The notes under the pieces were generated by a model. It saw nothing but the letters and a program-made list of their open reading frames with translations, did not search any database and had not been told where the DNA came from. The translations under genes were made by a program, and so were the position numbers. 58,159 nt of DNA from AA29 sp041481445 (GTDB lineage: Bacteria; Acidobacteriota; Vicinamibacteria; Fen-336): NCBI GenBank assembly GCA_041481445.1, contig JBGPBV010000029.1, positions 1 through 58,159 on the forward strand. Direction: 5' to 3'. This document shows, piece after piece, positions 25,586 to 32,121 of this stretch (the stretch's first letter is position 1; every line of letters begins with the position of its first letter).

Positions 25586-26023
25586 CTAGGGCTCCTTTTC
25601 CTCGGGAGCGGCCGCCTCTCCCGATCGCACGGCGGCGAGGACCTCTCGCGCCGCCTCCGCCTGCTCCGGCTGGACCCGGACGCTGATGCCCACTGCCATC
25701 GCGAGCGGCACGTGGACGCCGGCCAGGTTGTCGTTGAAGATCCAGGCCCGGATGCCGGCTTCCTCGAGGGCCATGTGGCACAGGTGCGCGTCCACGGCCA
25801 GGCCGAAGGTCGCGATCGTGGTGAGGGCCTGGAAGTCGACGTAGGTGTCGGCGGCGTCCAGGCTCTCGATGGCGGCGGCGACGTCCACGCCCCGGGCGCG
25901 CAGGATCTCCTCCGCGATGGGAGCCACCTCCGGCCTCAGCTCCGCGGAATCGCCCCCGCGAAGCGCGTCGAGCAGCTCCGAGGTCGGCAGCGACTCGAGC
26001 GCCTTCCGGATGTCGTCGGTCAT
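25586..26023 (-). CDS. DUF2007-domain protein
   Basis: 145 aa. The N-terminal half (about 1-60) is helical and acidic (MTDDIRKALESLPTSELLDA). The C-terminal half matches the DUF2007 putative signal-transducing domain: FGLAVDAHLCHMALEEAGI, AWIFNDNLAGVHVPL and ISVRVQPEQAEAAREVL. Cytoplasmic, function unknown. The start overlaps the end of the DUF1801 gene by 4 bases, so the two are co-translated. Confidence 0.8.
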   Translation of the reverse strand: MTDDIRKALESLPTSELLDALRGGDSAELRPEVAPIAEEILRARGVDVAAAIESLDAADTYVDFQALTTIATFGLAVDAHLCHMALEEAGIRAWIFNDNLAGVHVPLAMAVGISVRVQPEQAEAAREVLAAVRSGEAAAPEEKEP

Positions 26024-26511
26024 TGTCTTCCGGCGGGACGGCGCGGCCGCTGCTTGGCCGAGATCGACTTGATCACCGTGTAGCCGCGGCCGGTCTTCGC
26101 GAGCGGCGTCTTGCCCTGGCGCACGGCCGCCTGCAGGAGCGTCTCGATCGCGGGGAGATCGAGCTGCCCCAGGTCTTCGAGACGGAGGAAGCGCCCCCGG
26201 TTGCCCTCGCCCTGCAGCAGCCCGGCCGGGTCAGGGAGCGTGGCGCCCCACATGAAGTACAGGTCCACTCCGCTGGCGTAGACGGCGAGCGACACGAACA
26301 CCTCGGACGTGCGCTCGGTCGGCGCGAGCCCCAGCGCGAGCGCGTTGTAGTTGTCGTAGACGAGCTCGACCGCGGTCGGGAACCGCTTGCGCAGCGCCGC
26401 GCGCGCGGAACGCACGAGGCGCGCGACCCTGGGGTCGAACTTCGCGACGAAGCCGGCCACCTGCCGGGCGGGGGAGAGGGACGACGCGTTGCGGATGCGC
26501 GCGGCCGCCAC
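26020..26511 (-). CDS. DUF1801 domain protein
   Basis: 163 aa from GTG 26511. The frame also has an ATG at 26520, but a TAGAAT element (26524-26519) overlaps that ATG and lies exactly 7 bases before the GTG. The same leaderless layout as ppx favours the GTG. The domain has VARLVRSARAALRKRFPTAVELVYDNYNA and KTPLAKTGRGYTVIKSIS, typical of DUF1801 (YdhG-like, small cytoplasmic fold of unknown role). The last 12 residues are basic. It overlaps the DUF2007 gene by 4 bases. Confidence 0.78.
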   Translation of the reverse strand: MAAARIRNASSLSPARQVAGFVAKFDPRVARLVRSARAALRKRFPTAVELVYDNYNALALGLAPTERTSEVFVSLAVYASGVDLYFMWGATLPDPAGLLQGEGNRGRFLRLEDLGQLDLPAIETLLQAAVRQGKTPLAKTGRGYTVIKSISAKQRPRRPAGRQ

Positions 26512-26579
26512 CGGGACCATTCTAGTTCCACACTCAAGGCAGCCAGAGGGCGCCGCCCGAATCTTCGTAAAGGTGTTTG

Positions 26580-26598
26580 CCCGTTCCAGGACGGGTTG
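26580..26598. repeat. 19-base hairpin repeat, copy 1
   Basis: CCCGTTCCAGGACGGGTTG: a 5-bp stem (CCCGT/ACGGG) with loop TCCAGG. The identical 19 bases occur at 40327-40345 in the same orientation. This copy lies 9 bases beyond the pit stop codon on the minus strand. No T-run follows. The rest of 26525-26607 shows no gene. Confidence 0.7.
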
Positions 26599-26607
26599 AT
26601 GGCCGCG

Positions 26608-27609
26608 TCACTTCCCCATGATCGGGCGCAGGACGAGGTAGGACAACGCGGCCACCGCCGCCGAGAGCGGGATGGTCAGGACCCAGGCCCAGACGATGCG
26701 GCCGGCCACGCCCCACTTCACCGCCGAGATGCGCCGGGTCGCGCCCACGCCGATGATCGCGCCCGTGATCGTATGGGTGGTGGAGACGGGGATGCCGAGG
26801 CGGGTGGCCAGGAACAGCGTGATCGCGCCCGAGGACTCGGCGCAGAAGCCGCCGAAGGGCTGGAGCTTCGTGATCTTCGTGCCCATCGTCTTCACGATGC
26901 GCCAGCCGCCGAACATCGTCCCCAGCGCGATGGCGGCGTGGCTGAGCAGGATGACCCAGATGGGCACCTCGAAGGTGGGCAGGTAGCCGGCGGTCACGAG
27001 CAGGCCGGTGATGATCCCCATCGTCTTCTGGGCGTCGTTGCCCCCGTGGCCGAGGCTGTAGAGGCCGGCGGAGACGAGCTGGAGGCGGCGGAAGAGCTGG
27101 TCGAGCTTGAAGGGGTGCCACCGGCGGAAGATCCAGCTCACCGACACCATCAGCGCGAACCCGACGATCATCCCCATGAGCGGCGCCAGCACGATGAAGA
27201 CGAGGGTCTTGGTCCACCCGGATATGAGGATCGCGCCCGGCCCCGCCTTGACCACCGCCGCCCCCGCGTAGCCGCCGATGAGGGCGTGCGAAGACGAGAC
27301 GGGCAGGCCGTAGTACCAGGTGAACAGGTTCCAGGCGATGGCGCCGAACAGGCCGGCCAGGATCACATCGTTGGTCACCACCGAGAGGTCGATCATCCCA
27401 CTGCCCATCGTCTTGGCCACCGCCGTCCCCATCACGAACGCGGCCACGAAGTTGAAGAAGGCGGCCCACAGCACGGCCTTCCGCGGCGAGAGCACGCGCG
27501 TGGAGACCACGGTGGCGATGGAGTTGGCGGCGTCGTGGAAGCCGTTGAGGAAGTCGAAGGCCAGGGCGACCAGGATGACGAAGACGACCATGCTGAAGGA
27601 CGTCGACAA
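26608..27609 (-). CDS. pit: PiT-family inorganic phosphate transporter
   Basis: 333 aa, compact Pit type with about 10 helices. Both inverted PiT signatures are present: FDFLNGFHDAANSIATVVST near 20-40 and SLGHGGNDAQKTMGIITGL near 188-206, plus GLPVSSSHALIGG and GIPVSTTHTITGAIIGVG. It imports metal-phosphate complexes with protons across the inner membrane, usually at low affinity. A DUF47 gene lies 15 bases upstream in the same operon, the classical Pit accessory partner. The operon is preceded by an 11-bp repeat array resembling a PhoB box, which is unusual for pit and could activate or repress. Confidence 0.95.
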   Translation of the reverse strand: MSTSFSMVVFVILVALAFDFLNGFHDAANSIATVVSTRVLSPRKAVLWAAFFNFVAAFVMGTAVAKTMGSGMIDLSVVTNDVILAGLFGAIAWNLFTWYYGLPVSSSHALIGGYAGAAVVKAGPGAILISGWTKTLVFIVLAPLMGMIVGFALMVSVSWIFRRWHPFKLDQLFRRLQLVSAGLYSLGHGGNDAQKTMGIITGLLVTAGYLPTFEVPIWVILLSHAAIALGTMFGGWRIVKTMGTKITKLQPFGGFCAESSGAITLFLATRLGIPVSTTHTITGAIIGVGATRRISAVKWGVAGRIVWAWVLTIPLSAAVAALSYLVLRPIMGK

Positions 27610-27624
27610 GGCGGGCTCCCGGCC

Positions 27625-28278
27625 TCAGGCGTTCTTGATGACGACGTTCCCGAGGACGTGGGTGAACTCCTTGCATTCGTCGCAGGCGTCCTCCAGGCCC
27701 TGGTAGATCTCCTTCCACTTCAGGATCTCGACCGGGGTCTTGCCGTCTTCGCCGTGGAACAGGTCGGCGATCACGCTGAAGTAGAGGGCGTCCGCCTCGT
27801 TCTCGAGCTGGGAGATGTGCACGATGGCGTCCTGGATCTTCTTCTCGTTCGAGAGGTCCCAGACCAGGCCCGTCGCGGTGTGGATCTCCTCCACCATGGC
27901 CACGATGATCTCGGCGAACTTGCGCAGCGGCTCCGGGGACTCCCGGATCTCGAACAGGATGAGGTACTGGGCCACCCCTTCCATGTAGTCGAGGATGTCG
28001 TCGAGGTCGGTGGCGATGGTCCGGATGTCCTCGCGGTCGAGGGGGGTGATGAACGTGGAGTTGAGGGCGTTGAAGATGTCGCGCGTGATGAGGTCGCCGT
28101 CGTGCTCGAGGGCCTTGAGCTGCGTGACCTTGGCCCGGCGGTCCTCCAGGCTCGTGCTGCGCGCGATCTCCAGGAAGAGCCGCGCCGACTGGAGGAGGTG
28201 CTGGGTGTCGCGGTCGAGGAGCTCGTGGAAGCGCTCCTCCTTCGGCATGAAGAACTTGACGATCTTGTCGCCTCGCAC
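27625..28278 (-). CDS. DUF47 (PhoU-like) Pit accessory protein
   Basis: 217 aa all-helical protein; VKFFMPKEERFHELLDRDTQ opens the domain, with PhoU-like acidic metal-binding segments (THLDDxxDY-type DLDDILDYMEGVA and ENEADALYFSVI). Family members pair with Pit transporters and are thought to gate or regulate them. GTG 28278 is the in-frame start with AGGAGG 4 bases upstream; an ATG overlapping it is out of frame. First gene of the pit operon. Confidence 0.9.
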   Translation of the reverse strand: MRGDKIVKFFMPKEERFHELLDRDTQHLLQSARLFLEIARSTSLEDRRAKVTQLKALEHDGDLITRDIFNALNSTFITPLDREDIRTIATDLDDILDYMEGVAQYLILFEIRESPEPLRKFAEIIVAMVEEIHTATGLVWDLSNEKKIQDAIVHISQLENEADALYFSVIADLFHGEDGKTPVEILKWKEIYQGLEDACDECKEFTHVLGNVVIKNA

Positions 28279-28294
28279 ATGCCCTCCTCATGTC

Positions 28295-28338
28295 GTCCCG
28301 GTGACGGCAGTTCGACGGTAGTGTGATGACGGTGTGAC
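28295..28338 (-). promoter_or_regulatory. Pho-box-like array of 11-bp units upstream of DUF47-pit
   Basis: Read on the minus strand from 28338, four consecutive 11-base units start GTCACAC, ATCACAC, GTCGAAC and GTCACCG. The first two (28338-28317) are the best conserved. The 11-bp period and GTCA core match the geometry of known PhoB boxes (two 7-bp repeats spaced by 4). Confidence 0.65.
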
Positions 28339-28377
28339 GTTCAGGCTATCACATGCAGCGGGAGCTCGTGACCGACC

Positions 28378-28403
28378 GCGGCGGCGCGGCGCAGCGCCGC
28401 CGC
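28378..28403. repeat. GC-rich perfect 10-bp hairpin
   Basis: GCGGCGGCGC (28378-28387) pairs with GCGCCGCCGC (28394-28403) around a 6-base loop, in the divergent gap between the pit operon and the small receiver-like gene. No T-run; function unknown. Confidence 0.5.
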
Positions 28404-28446
28404 CAGGCAGTCGCGTCGTGATCACGCGGCTGTGAGAAGAAGAGGC

Positions 28447-28761
28447 ATGCCTTCTCTCGACATGGTCCGCATCCTCGTGCTGGAGCGCTCGTCGATGCGC
28501 GCGCAGACGGCTCGACGGCTGCTCGAGGGCTCGGGAGCCCGTGTCTCCCTCGCCGCCACGGCGTCCGCAGCCTGCGCGGCTGCCCTGTCCTTCCAGCCCG
28601 AGCTGATCGTCAGCGGCGCGGGATTCGCGTCCGCGGACTGGCACCCCGTCCTGCGCCTGCTCGCCGACGCGCCGCCGGCGCTGCTCGTGTGGAGGGCGAC
28701 CTCCCCCCCGGAAGAGGTCGCCGAGCTCGCCCTGCGCCTCTACGCGGGCTCGCGACGGTAG
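28447..28761 (+). CDS. Degenerate receiver-like small protein
   Basis: 104 aa from ATG 28447 (GTG 28432 and ATG 28462 are alternatives; none has a clean ribosome site). The pattern resembles a CheY-like receiver: strand 1 VRILVLERSS, then RRLLEGSGARVSLAATASAAC, then strand 3 PELIVSGAGFASADW. The acidic pair after strand 1 and the phospho-accepting Asp after strand 3 are replaced (ERSS and SGAG). It is therefore either a phosphorylation-independent pseudo-receiver or an unrelated Rossmann-like protein. It sits between the pit operon and the convergent glycolipid synthase, inside the Pho locus. Confidence 0.6.
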   Translation: MPSLDMVRILVLERSSMRAQTARRLLEGSGARVSLAATASAACAAALSFQPELIVSGAGFASADWHPVLRLLADAPPALLVWRATSPPEEVAELALRLYAGSRR

Positions 28762-28785
28762 GCGCGCCGCGGCCGTCCGCCGCCG

Positions 28786-29976
28786 CTACCGGGCCTGCTC
28801 GAGCGCGCTCCGACCGAGGACGCCCCGATGGACCAGCTCGGCCTCGATGACGTCGAGGACCTCGAAAACGGCCCGGTTCTCGGGCAGGGCCTCCAGCCGC
28901 CGCCGCATGCGGGCCCGGCGCACGGGATCGGCGGCCAGCGACGACACCGCGGCCGGGATGTCGCGCCAGTGGCGGACCACGACGCCGAGCTCGTTCTCCT
29001 GGAGGAAGACGGCGTTGAAGCGCTCCTGCGGGATCGTGTGCGCGTTGGAGGGGACGACGGTGGGCAGGCGGCAGTGGAACGCCTCCGCCAGCGTCCCCGG
29101 TCCCGGCTTGGTGGCAAGGACGTCCGTGGCGGACATCAGGTCCAGCACGCGGTCGGTGAAGCCGAAGCAGTGCAGCCGGCCTCCGGCCGTCTCCCCGAGC
29201 TCGCTCACCGACGAGAGCAGCCGCGGGTTGTCGCCGCAGATCGCGATGACGTGCCAGCGCGGCGAGAGCCGGAGCAGGGCCGCGCACAGCGGGTGAACCT
29301 CGGGCGAGCCCTTGCCCCCGAAGAGCACGAGCACGGTGAAGTCCTCCGCCCCGATTCCGAGCTCACGCCGCGTGCGCTGGCGGGCCGCCGGGTCGGGCGC
29401 GTGGAAGCGGGGGTGGAGGATCATCCCCGACGTGCGGGAGACGGCGGAGGGCGCGAAGCCCAGATCCCGCGCCTGCGCCACCGCGTGCTCCGTGGCCACC
29501 ACGACCCGGTCCACGTCCTTCTCCATCCAGAAGTGGGGCGGGAAGTCGGCGAGGTCGGTCAGCACGACCAGGAAGGGGACGTCCGGGCAGGCCCGCCGGC
29601 GCGCGTCGGCCAGCACGCGGTTGAAGTTCGGGATGAGCGAGACGATCAGGACCGGGCGGACGGCGGCCAGGTGCTCGGCCACCAGCCGCGAGAGGGGGTG
29701 CCGCATTCGGCCGATGCCCCACTGGAGCGTCCGCAGCATCGGCACCAGGAAGCGTGTCCACTTCTTGCGGACCATCGCGTTGTAGGTGTGCTCCATGGGC
29801 CGGCCGGTGAGGCGGCGGGTGAAGTCGGCGGGAGCGAGCACGTCCTGCAGGTTGGCGACGCGGAAGCTCCATCCGCGCGGGCTCAGGGCGGCCGCGGCCT
29901 CGAGGGCCCGGGCCGCCGCGCGATGTCCCCCTCCCGCGTCGAGCACGTAGGCGAGGACTTCCGGCGCCGCTGCCAT
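28786..29976 (-). CDS. GT28/MGDG-synthase-like glycolipid glycosyltransferase
   Basis: 396 aa from ATG 29976; the frame extends upstream to 30048 but the conserved fold starts at VLAYVLDAGGGHRAAARALE, and the upstream part overlaps a Pho-type repeat array. The N-terminal domain (about 1-165) is the MGDG_synth acceptor domain (GGGHRAAARALEAA, VSLIPNFNRVLADA, LTDLADFPPHFWM). The C-terminal GT-B donor domain has LVLFGGKGSPEV, AICGDNPRLL and the sugar-nucleotide motif KPGPGTLAEAFHCRLPTVVP. Such enzymes transfer glucose, galactose or glucuronate from UDP-sugars to diacylglycerol at the inner membrane. Glycolipids of this type replace phospholipids during phosphate starvation in several bacteria, which fits the location. 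Confidence 0.88.
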   Translation of the reverse strand: MAAAPEVLAYVLDAGGGHRAAARALEAAAALSPRGWSFRVANLQDVLAPADFTRRLTGRPMEHTYNAMVRKKWTRFLVPMLRTLQWGIGRMRHPLSRLVAEHLAAVRPVLIVSLIPNFNRVLADARRRACPDVPFLVVLTDLADFPPHFWMEKDVDRVVVATEHAVAQARDLGFAPSAVSRTSGMILHPRFHAPDPAARQRTRRELGIGAEDFTVLVLFGGKGSPEVHPLCAALLRLSPRWHVIAICGDNPRLLSSVSELGETAGGRLHCFGFTDRVLDLMSATDVLATKPGPGTLAEAFHCRLPTVVPSNAHTIPQERFNAVFLQENELGVVVRHWRDIPAAVSSLAADPVRRARMRRRLEALPENRAVFEVLDVIEAELVHRGVLGRSALEQAR

Positions 29977-29993
29977 CGGCCGAAGCCTGCCTG

Positions 29994-30026
29994 CCCGCCG
30001 CGACGGCGCCGCGACGCCGGTGTGAC
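29994..30026 (-). promoter_or_regulatory. Pho-box-like array upstream of the glycolipid glycosyltransferase
   Basis: On the minus strand, units starting GTCACACCGGC (30026-30016), GTCGCGG (30015) and GTCGCGG (30004) repeat every 11 bases. TCACACCGGCGTC (13 bases) is identical to the array upstream of pstS. The array ends 17 bases before the chosen ATG. Units 2 and 3 are GC-rich and weaker. Confidence 0.55.
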
Positions 30027-30138
30027 GGCCGCGCCTTGCCACGGTCATCGTGCGCTCGCGCCGCCATCATGATCTCGCAACGCGGGCGCGCTTCAATCGG
30101 GCAGGCCCTGAGGCAGGACTTCAGGGGTGGAGGCCCCG

Positions 30139-31092
30139 ATGAGCGACGCCCGGCGGTTGATGCGTTGCGATCTGCACGTGCACTCGCGGCACTCCGGCCC
30201 GTCGACGATCCCCGTGCTCGGCCGTCTCGTCCGCGAATGCTATTCGGATCCGGAGGCGGTCTACGAGGCCGCTCGCTGGCGCGGCATGGACTTCGTCACC
30301 CTCACCGACCACGACAGCATCGCCGGCAGCCTCGAGCTGGCGGGGCGGCCGGACACGTTCGTGAGCGAGGAAGTCACCTGCCTCACGCCGGACGGGCGCG
30401 AGCTGCACCTCGGCCTCTTCGACATCACCGAGCGCCAGCACGAGGAGATCCAGGCGCGCCGCCGGGACCTCGAGGCCCTGCTCGCCTACGCCGCCGAGCA
30501 GGGCCTTCCCGCCTGCGTCAACCACCCGTTCTCCTCCCTCACCGGGCGGCGCAGCGACCGCGACCTGACGCTCGCGTTCGCGGCCGCCACCCACGTGGAG
30601 ACGCGGAACGGGATGATGTCGGAGCGCGTGAACGCGCACGCGCGGTCCGCGGGGCGCCGCGCGCGCCTGGCCGCCACCGGGGGCAGCGACGCGCACACGC
30701 TCTTCTCGGTCGGCCGCGCGTTCACCTGCGTCGACGCCGCCGACCGCGCGGAGTTCCTGGCCGGGCTGCGCGCGGGCCGGACCGTGCCCGCGGGACGCTC
30801 GGGGAGCTACGCGCGGCTGACCGCGGACCTGGCCCGCCTGGCCGCCTTCGCCTGTCGCGACCAGGCCTGGCGGGCGCAGGACGGCGACCCGGCCGAGATC
30901 GTCCGGCTGGCCGCGGTGGTGGCGCTCCTTCCGCTGCTGCCGCTCCTGCCCATCGTGACGGCGGCGGTGTACGCCGACGAGCAGCTCTTCGCCTGGCGCC
31001 ACTCCCGGCGCTTCGAGCGCGAGCGGTCGCGCTCGCGGGCCGGGCGCCCGCCCTTACTCGGTGCGCCCGCTCCGGGAGCGACCACGTCGTGA
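30139..31092 (+). CDS. Membrane-anchored PHP-family metal phosphoesterase
   Basis: 317 aa from ATG 30139, which has GGTGGAGG 5 bases upstream (GTG 30127 is inside that site). PHP-domain metal ligands are all present: CDLHVHSRHSGPS (about 9-21), TLTDHDSIAGS (about 55-65), CVNHPFSS and GGSDAHTLFSVG. A hydrophobic segment near 263-283 (LAAVVALLPLLPLLPIVTAA) suggests a C-terminal membrane anchor, followed by a basic tail. PHP proteins hydrolyse phosphodiesters or phosphomonoesters. Its stop overlaps the PAP2 phosphatase start (GTGA), and it is divergent from the glycolipid synthase, suggesting action on lipids or their headgroups. Confidence 0.8.
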   Translation: MSDARRLMRCDLHVHSRHSGPSTIPVLGRLVRECYSDPEAVYEAARWRGMDFVTLTDHDSIAGSLELAGRPDTFVSEEVTCLTPDGRELHLGLFDITERQHEEIQARRRDLEALLAYAAEQGLPACVNHPFSSLTGRRSDRDLTLAFAAATHVETRNGMMSERVNAHARSAGRRARLAATGGSDAHTLFSVGRAFTCVDAADRAEFLAGLRAGRTVPAGRSGSYARLTADLARLAAFACRDQAWRAQDGDPAEIVRLAAVVALLPLLPLLPIVTAAVYADEQLFAWRHSRRFERERSRSRAGRPPLLGAPAPGATTS

Positions 31093-31622
31093 GCCCGGTC
31101 CTGCTCGTGACCCACTCCGACGACTGGGTCTGGGCGCGACTCCAACGCTGGCGGCCTCCGATGTGGGTCGAGCGGTGGATGGTCACCGCGACCCGCCTGG
31201 GCGACGGCTGGGTCTGGATCGCGGCCGTCCTCGGCACCGGCAGCGCGGGTGTCGGCCACGGGCCGGCGCGGACGCTGCTGGAGACGACGGCGGCGGCGGC
31301 GCTGGTCAACGCGACCCAGCTCGCGCTCAAGCGTGCCTTCCGGCGGTCCCGCCCGGCGTCGCGTCCTGCCGGCCGCGCGGGCCGCACGGTGAGCGCACCC
31401 GACCGGTACTCGTTCCCGTCCGGGCACACCATGAACGCGTTCGCGGTGGCCGTCCTGGTCGCCGTCCACGCTCCGGTCGCCGGGCCCTGGGCCTTCGTCG
31501 CCGCCGGCAGCATCGGCGCCTCGCGCGTGGTGCTCCAGCTCCACTTCGCGAGCGACGTGGCCGCGGGGGCCACCCTCGGGTCCGTGCTCGCGGCCCTGGT
31601 CGTCGCCGCCTTCGGCGGCTGA
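31089..31622 (+). CDS. PAP2-family membrane phosphatase
   Basis: 177 aa from GTG 31089. The three PAP2 motifs are visible: LALKRAFRRSRP (K-x6-RP), FPSGHTMNAF (PSGH) and SRVVLQLHFASDV (SR-x5-H-x3-D). Four or so helices. PAP2 enzymes dephosphorylate phosphatidate or prenyl diphosphates at the membrane; removal of phosphate from phosphatidate would yield diacylglycerol, the acceptor for the neighbouring glycosyltransferase. It is translationally coupled to the PHP gene. Undecaprenyl-diphosphate phosphatase activity is an alternative. Confidence 0.88.
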   Translation: MSPVLLVTHSDDWVWARLQRWRPPMWVERWMVTATRLGDGWVWIAAVLGTGSAGVGHGPARTLLETTAAAALVNATQLALKRAFRRSRPASRPAGRAGRTVSAPDRYSFPSGHTMNAFAVAVLVAVHAPVAGPWAFVAAGSIGASRVVLQLHFASDVAAGATLGSVLAALVVAAFGG

Positions 31623-31659
31623 CCCGGACCGAGGACCCCCACCGCCGCATTCGACGTGT

Positions 31660-31681
31660 GTCACACTTTCGTCACACGAAT
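31660..31681 (+). promoter_or_regulatory. Pho-box-like pair upstream of the KAEG-repeat protein
   Basis: Two consecutive 11-base units start GTCACAC at 31660 and 31671, the cleanest pair in the window. GATATT at 31684-31689 is a possible -10 just downstream, and the start codon is 53 bases after the second unit. Confidence 0.7.
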
Positions 31682-31734
31682 GCGATATTCACGCCGTCCC
31701 GTTCCGATCTGGGCGGCGGGTCAAGGAGGACATC

Positions 31735-32103
31735 GTGAGCTACGAGATCGACGTGGCGTCGGTGAGGGCGGTACTGCTGGCGGACGGATGGCACCGTGTG
31801 AAGGGGCGCAGCTTCGGCATCGAGCCGTACGGATACGTGGCCGGCGCCGTGGACGCGGACGAGCCCAAGGCGGAGGGCAAGGCGGAAGGGAAGGCGGAGG
31901 GCAAGGCCGAAGGCAAGGGGAACGGCAAGAGCGCGAAGATCGCGAAGAAGAAGGCCGCCCTCACCCCGCCGCACGTGGCGGAGAAGGGGCTCACGCCCAC
32001 GATGGGCGCGCGCTGGACCAAGCCCAACGGAGAGGTCATCGCCTGCCCGGTCGGCTCCGTCCTCGCCCTGCGCCACGCGCGGACGCCCGCGGCCAGGGCC
32101 TGA
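31735..32103 (+). CDS. Small basic KAEG-repeat protein of unknown function, Pho-box controlled
   Basis: 122 aa from GTG 31735, with AAGGAGGA 5 bases upstream. The N-terminal part (1-40: SYEIDVASVRAVLLADGWHR, SFGIEPYGYV) and the C-terminal part (about 80-115: LTPPHVAEKGLTPTMGARW, PNGEVIACPVGSVLALRH) look folded. Between them lies a lysine-rich linker of four exact KAEG units plus KGNGKSAKIAKKKA. No signal peptide or membrane helix. I do not recognise a family. The strong Pho-type array upstream suggests synthesis under phosphate limitation; a basic linker could bind nucleic acid or polyphosphate, which is inference. Confidence 0.75.
   Translation: MSYEIDVASVRAVLLADGWHRVKGRSFGIEPYGYVAGAVDADEPKAEGKAEGKAEGKAEGKGNGKSAKIAKKKAALTPPHVAEKGLTPTMGARWTKPNGEVIACPVGSVLALRHARTPAARA
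31867..31914 (+). repeat. Four 12-base in-frame repeats encoding KAEG
   Basis: Four tandem 12-base units beginning AAGGC(G/C)GA encode Lys-Ala-Glu-Gly each, followed by a degenerate fifth unit (31915-31926, KGNG). The units differ at synonymous positions, so they are not a recent pure slippage product. Confidence 0.85.
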
Positions 32104-32121
32104 GGGAGGCGCCGCCCCGGG

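Noticed and set aside
26525..26607. tRNA or attachment site near the 19-base repeat
   Set aside because: No cloverleaf can be drawn and no integrase is present; the repeat is reported without an assigned mechanism.
30044..30076. Possible Pho-type array on the plus strand before the PHP gene (GTCATCG at 30044, ATCATGA at 30066)
   Set aside because: The two units are 22 bases apart with an unmatched middle unit; too weak to list as a feature.
31867..31926. Short tandem repeat considered as a CRISPR-like array
   Set aside because: The 12-base units are contiguous, in frame and encode KAEG; there are no spacers.
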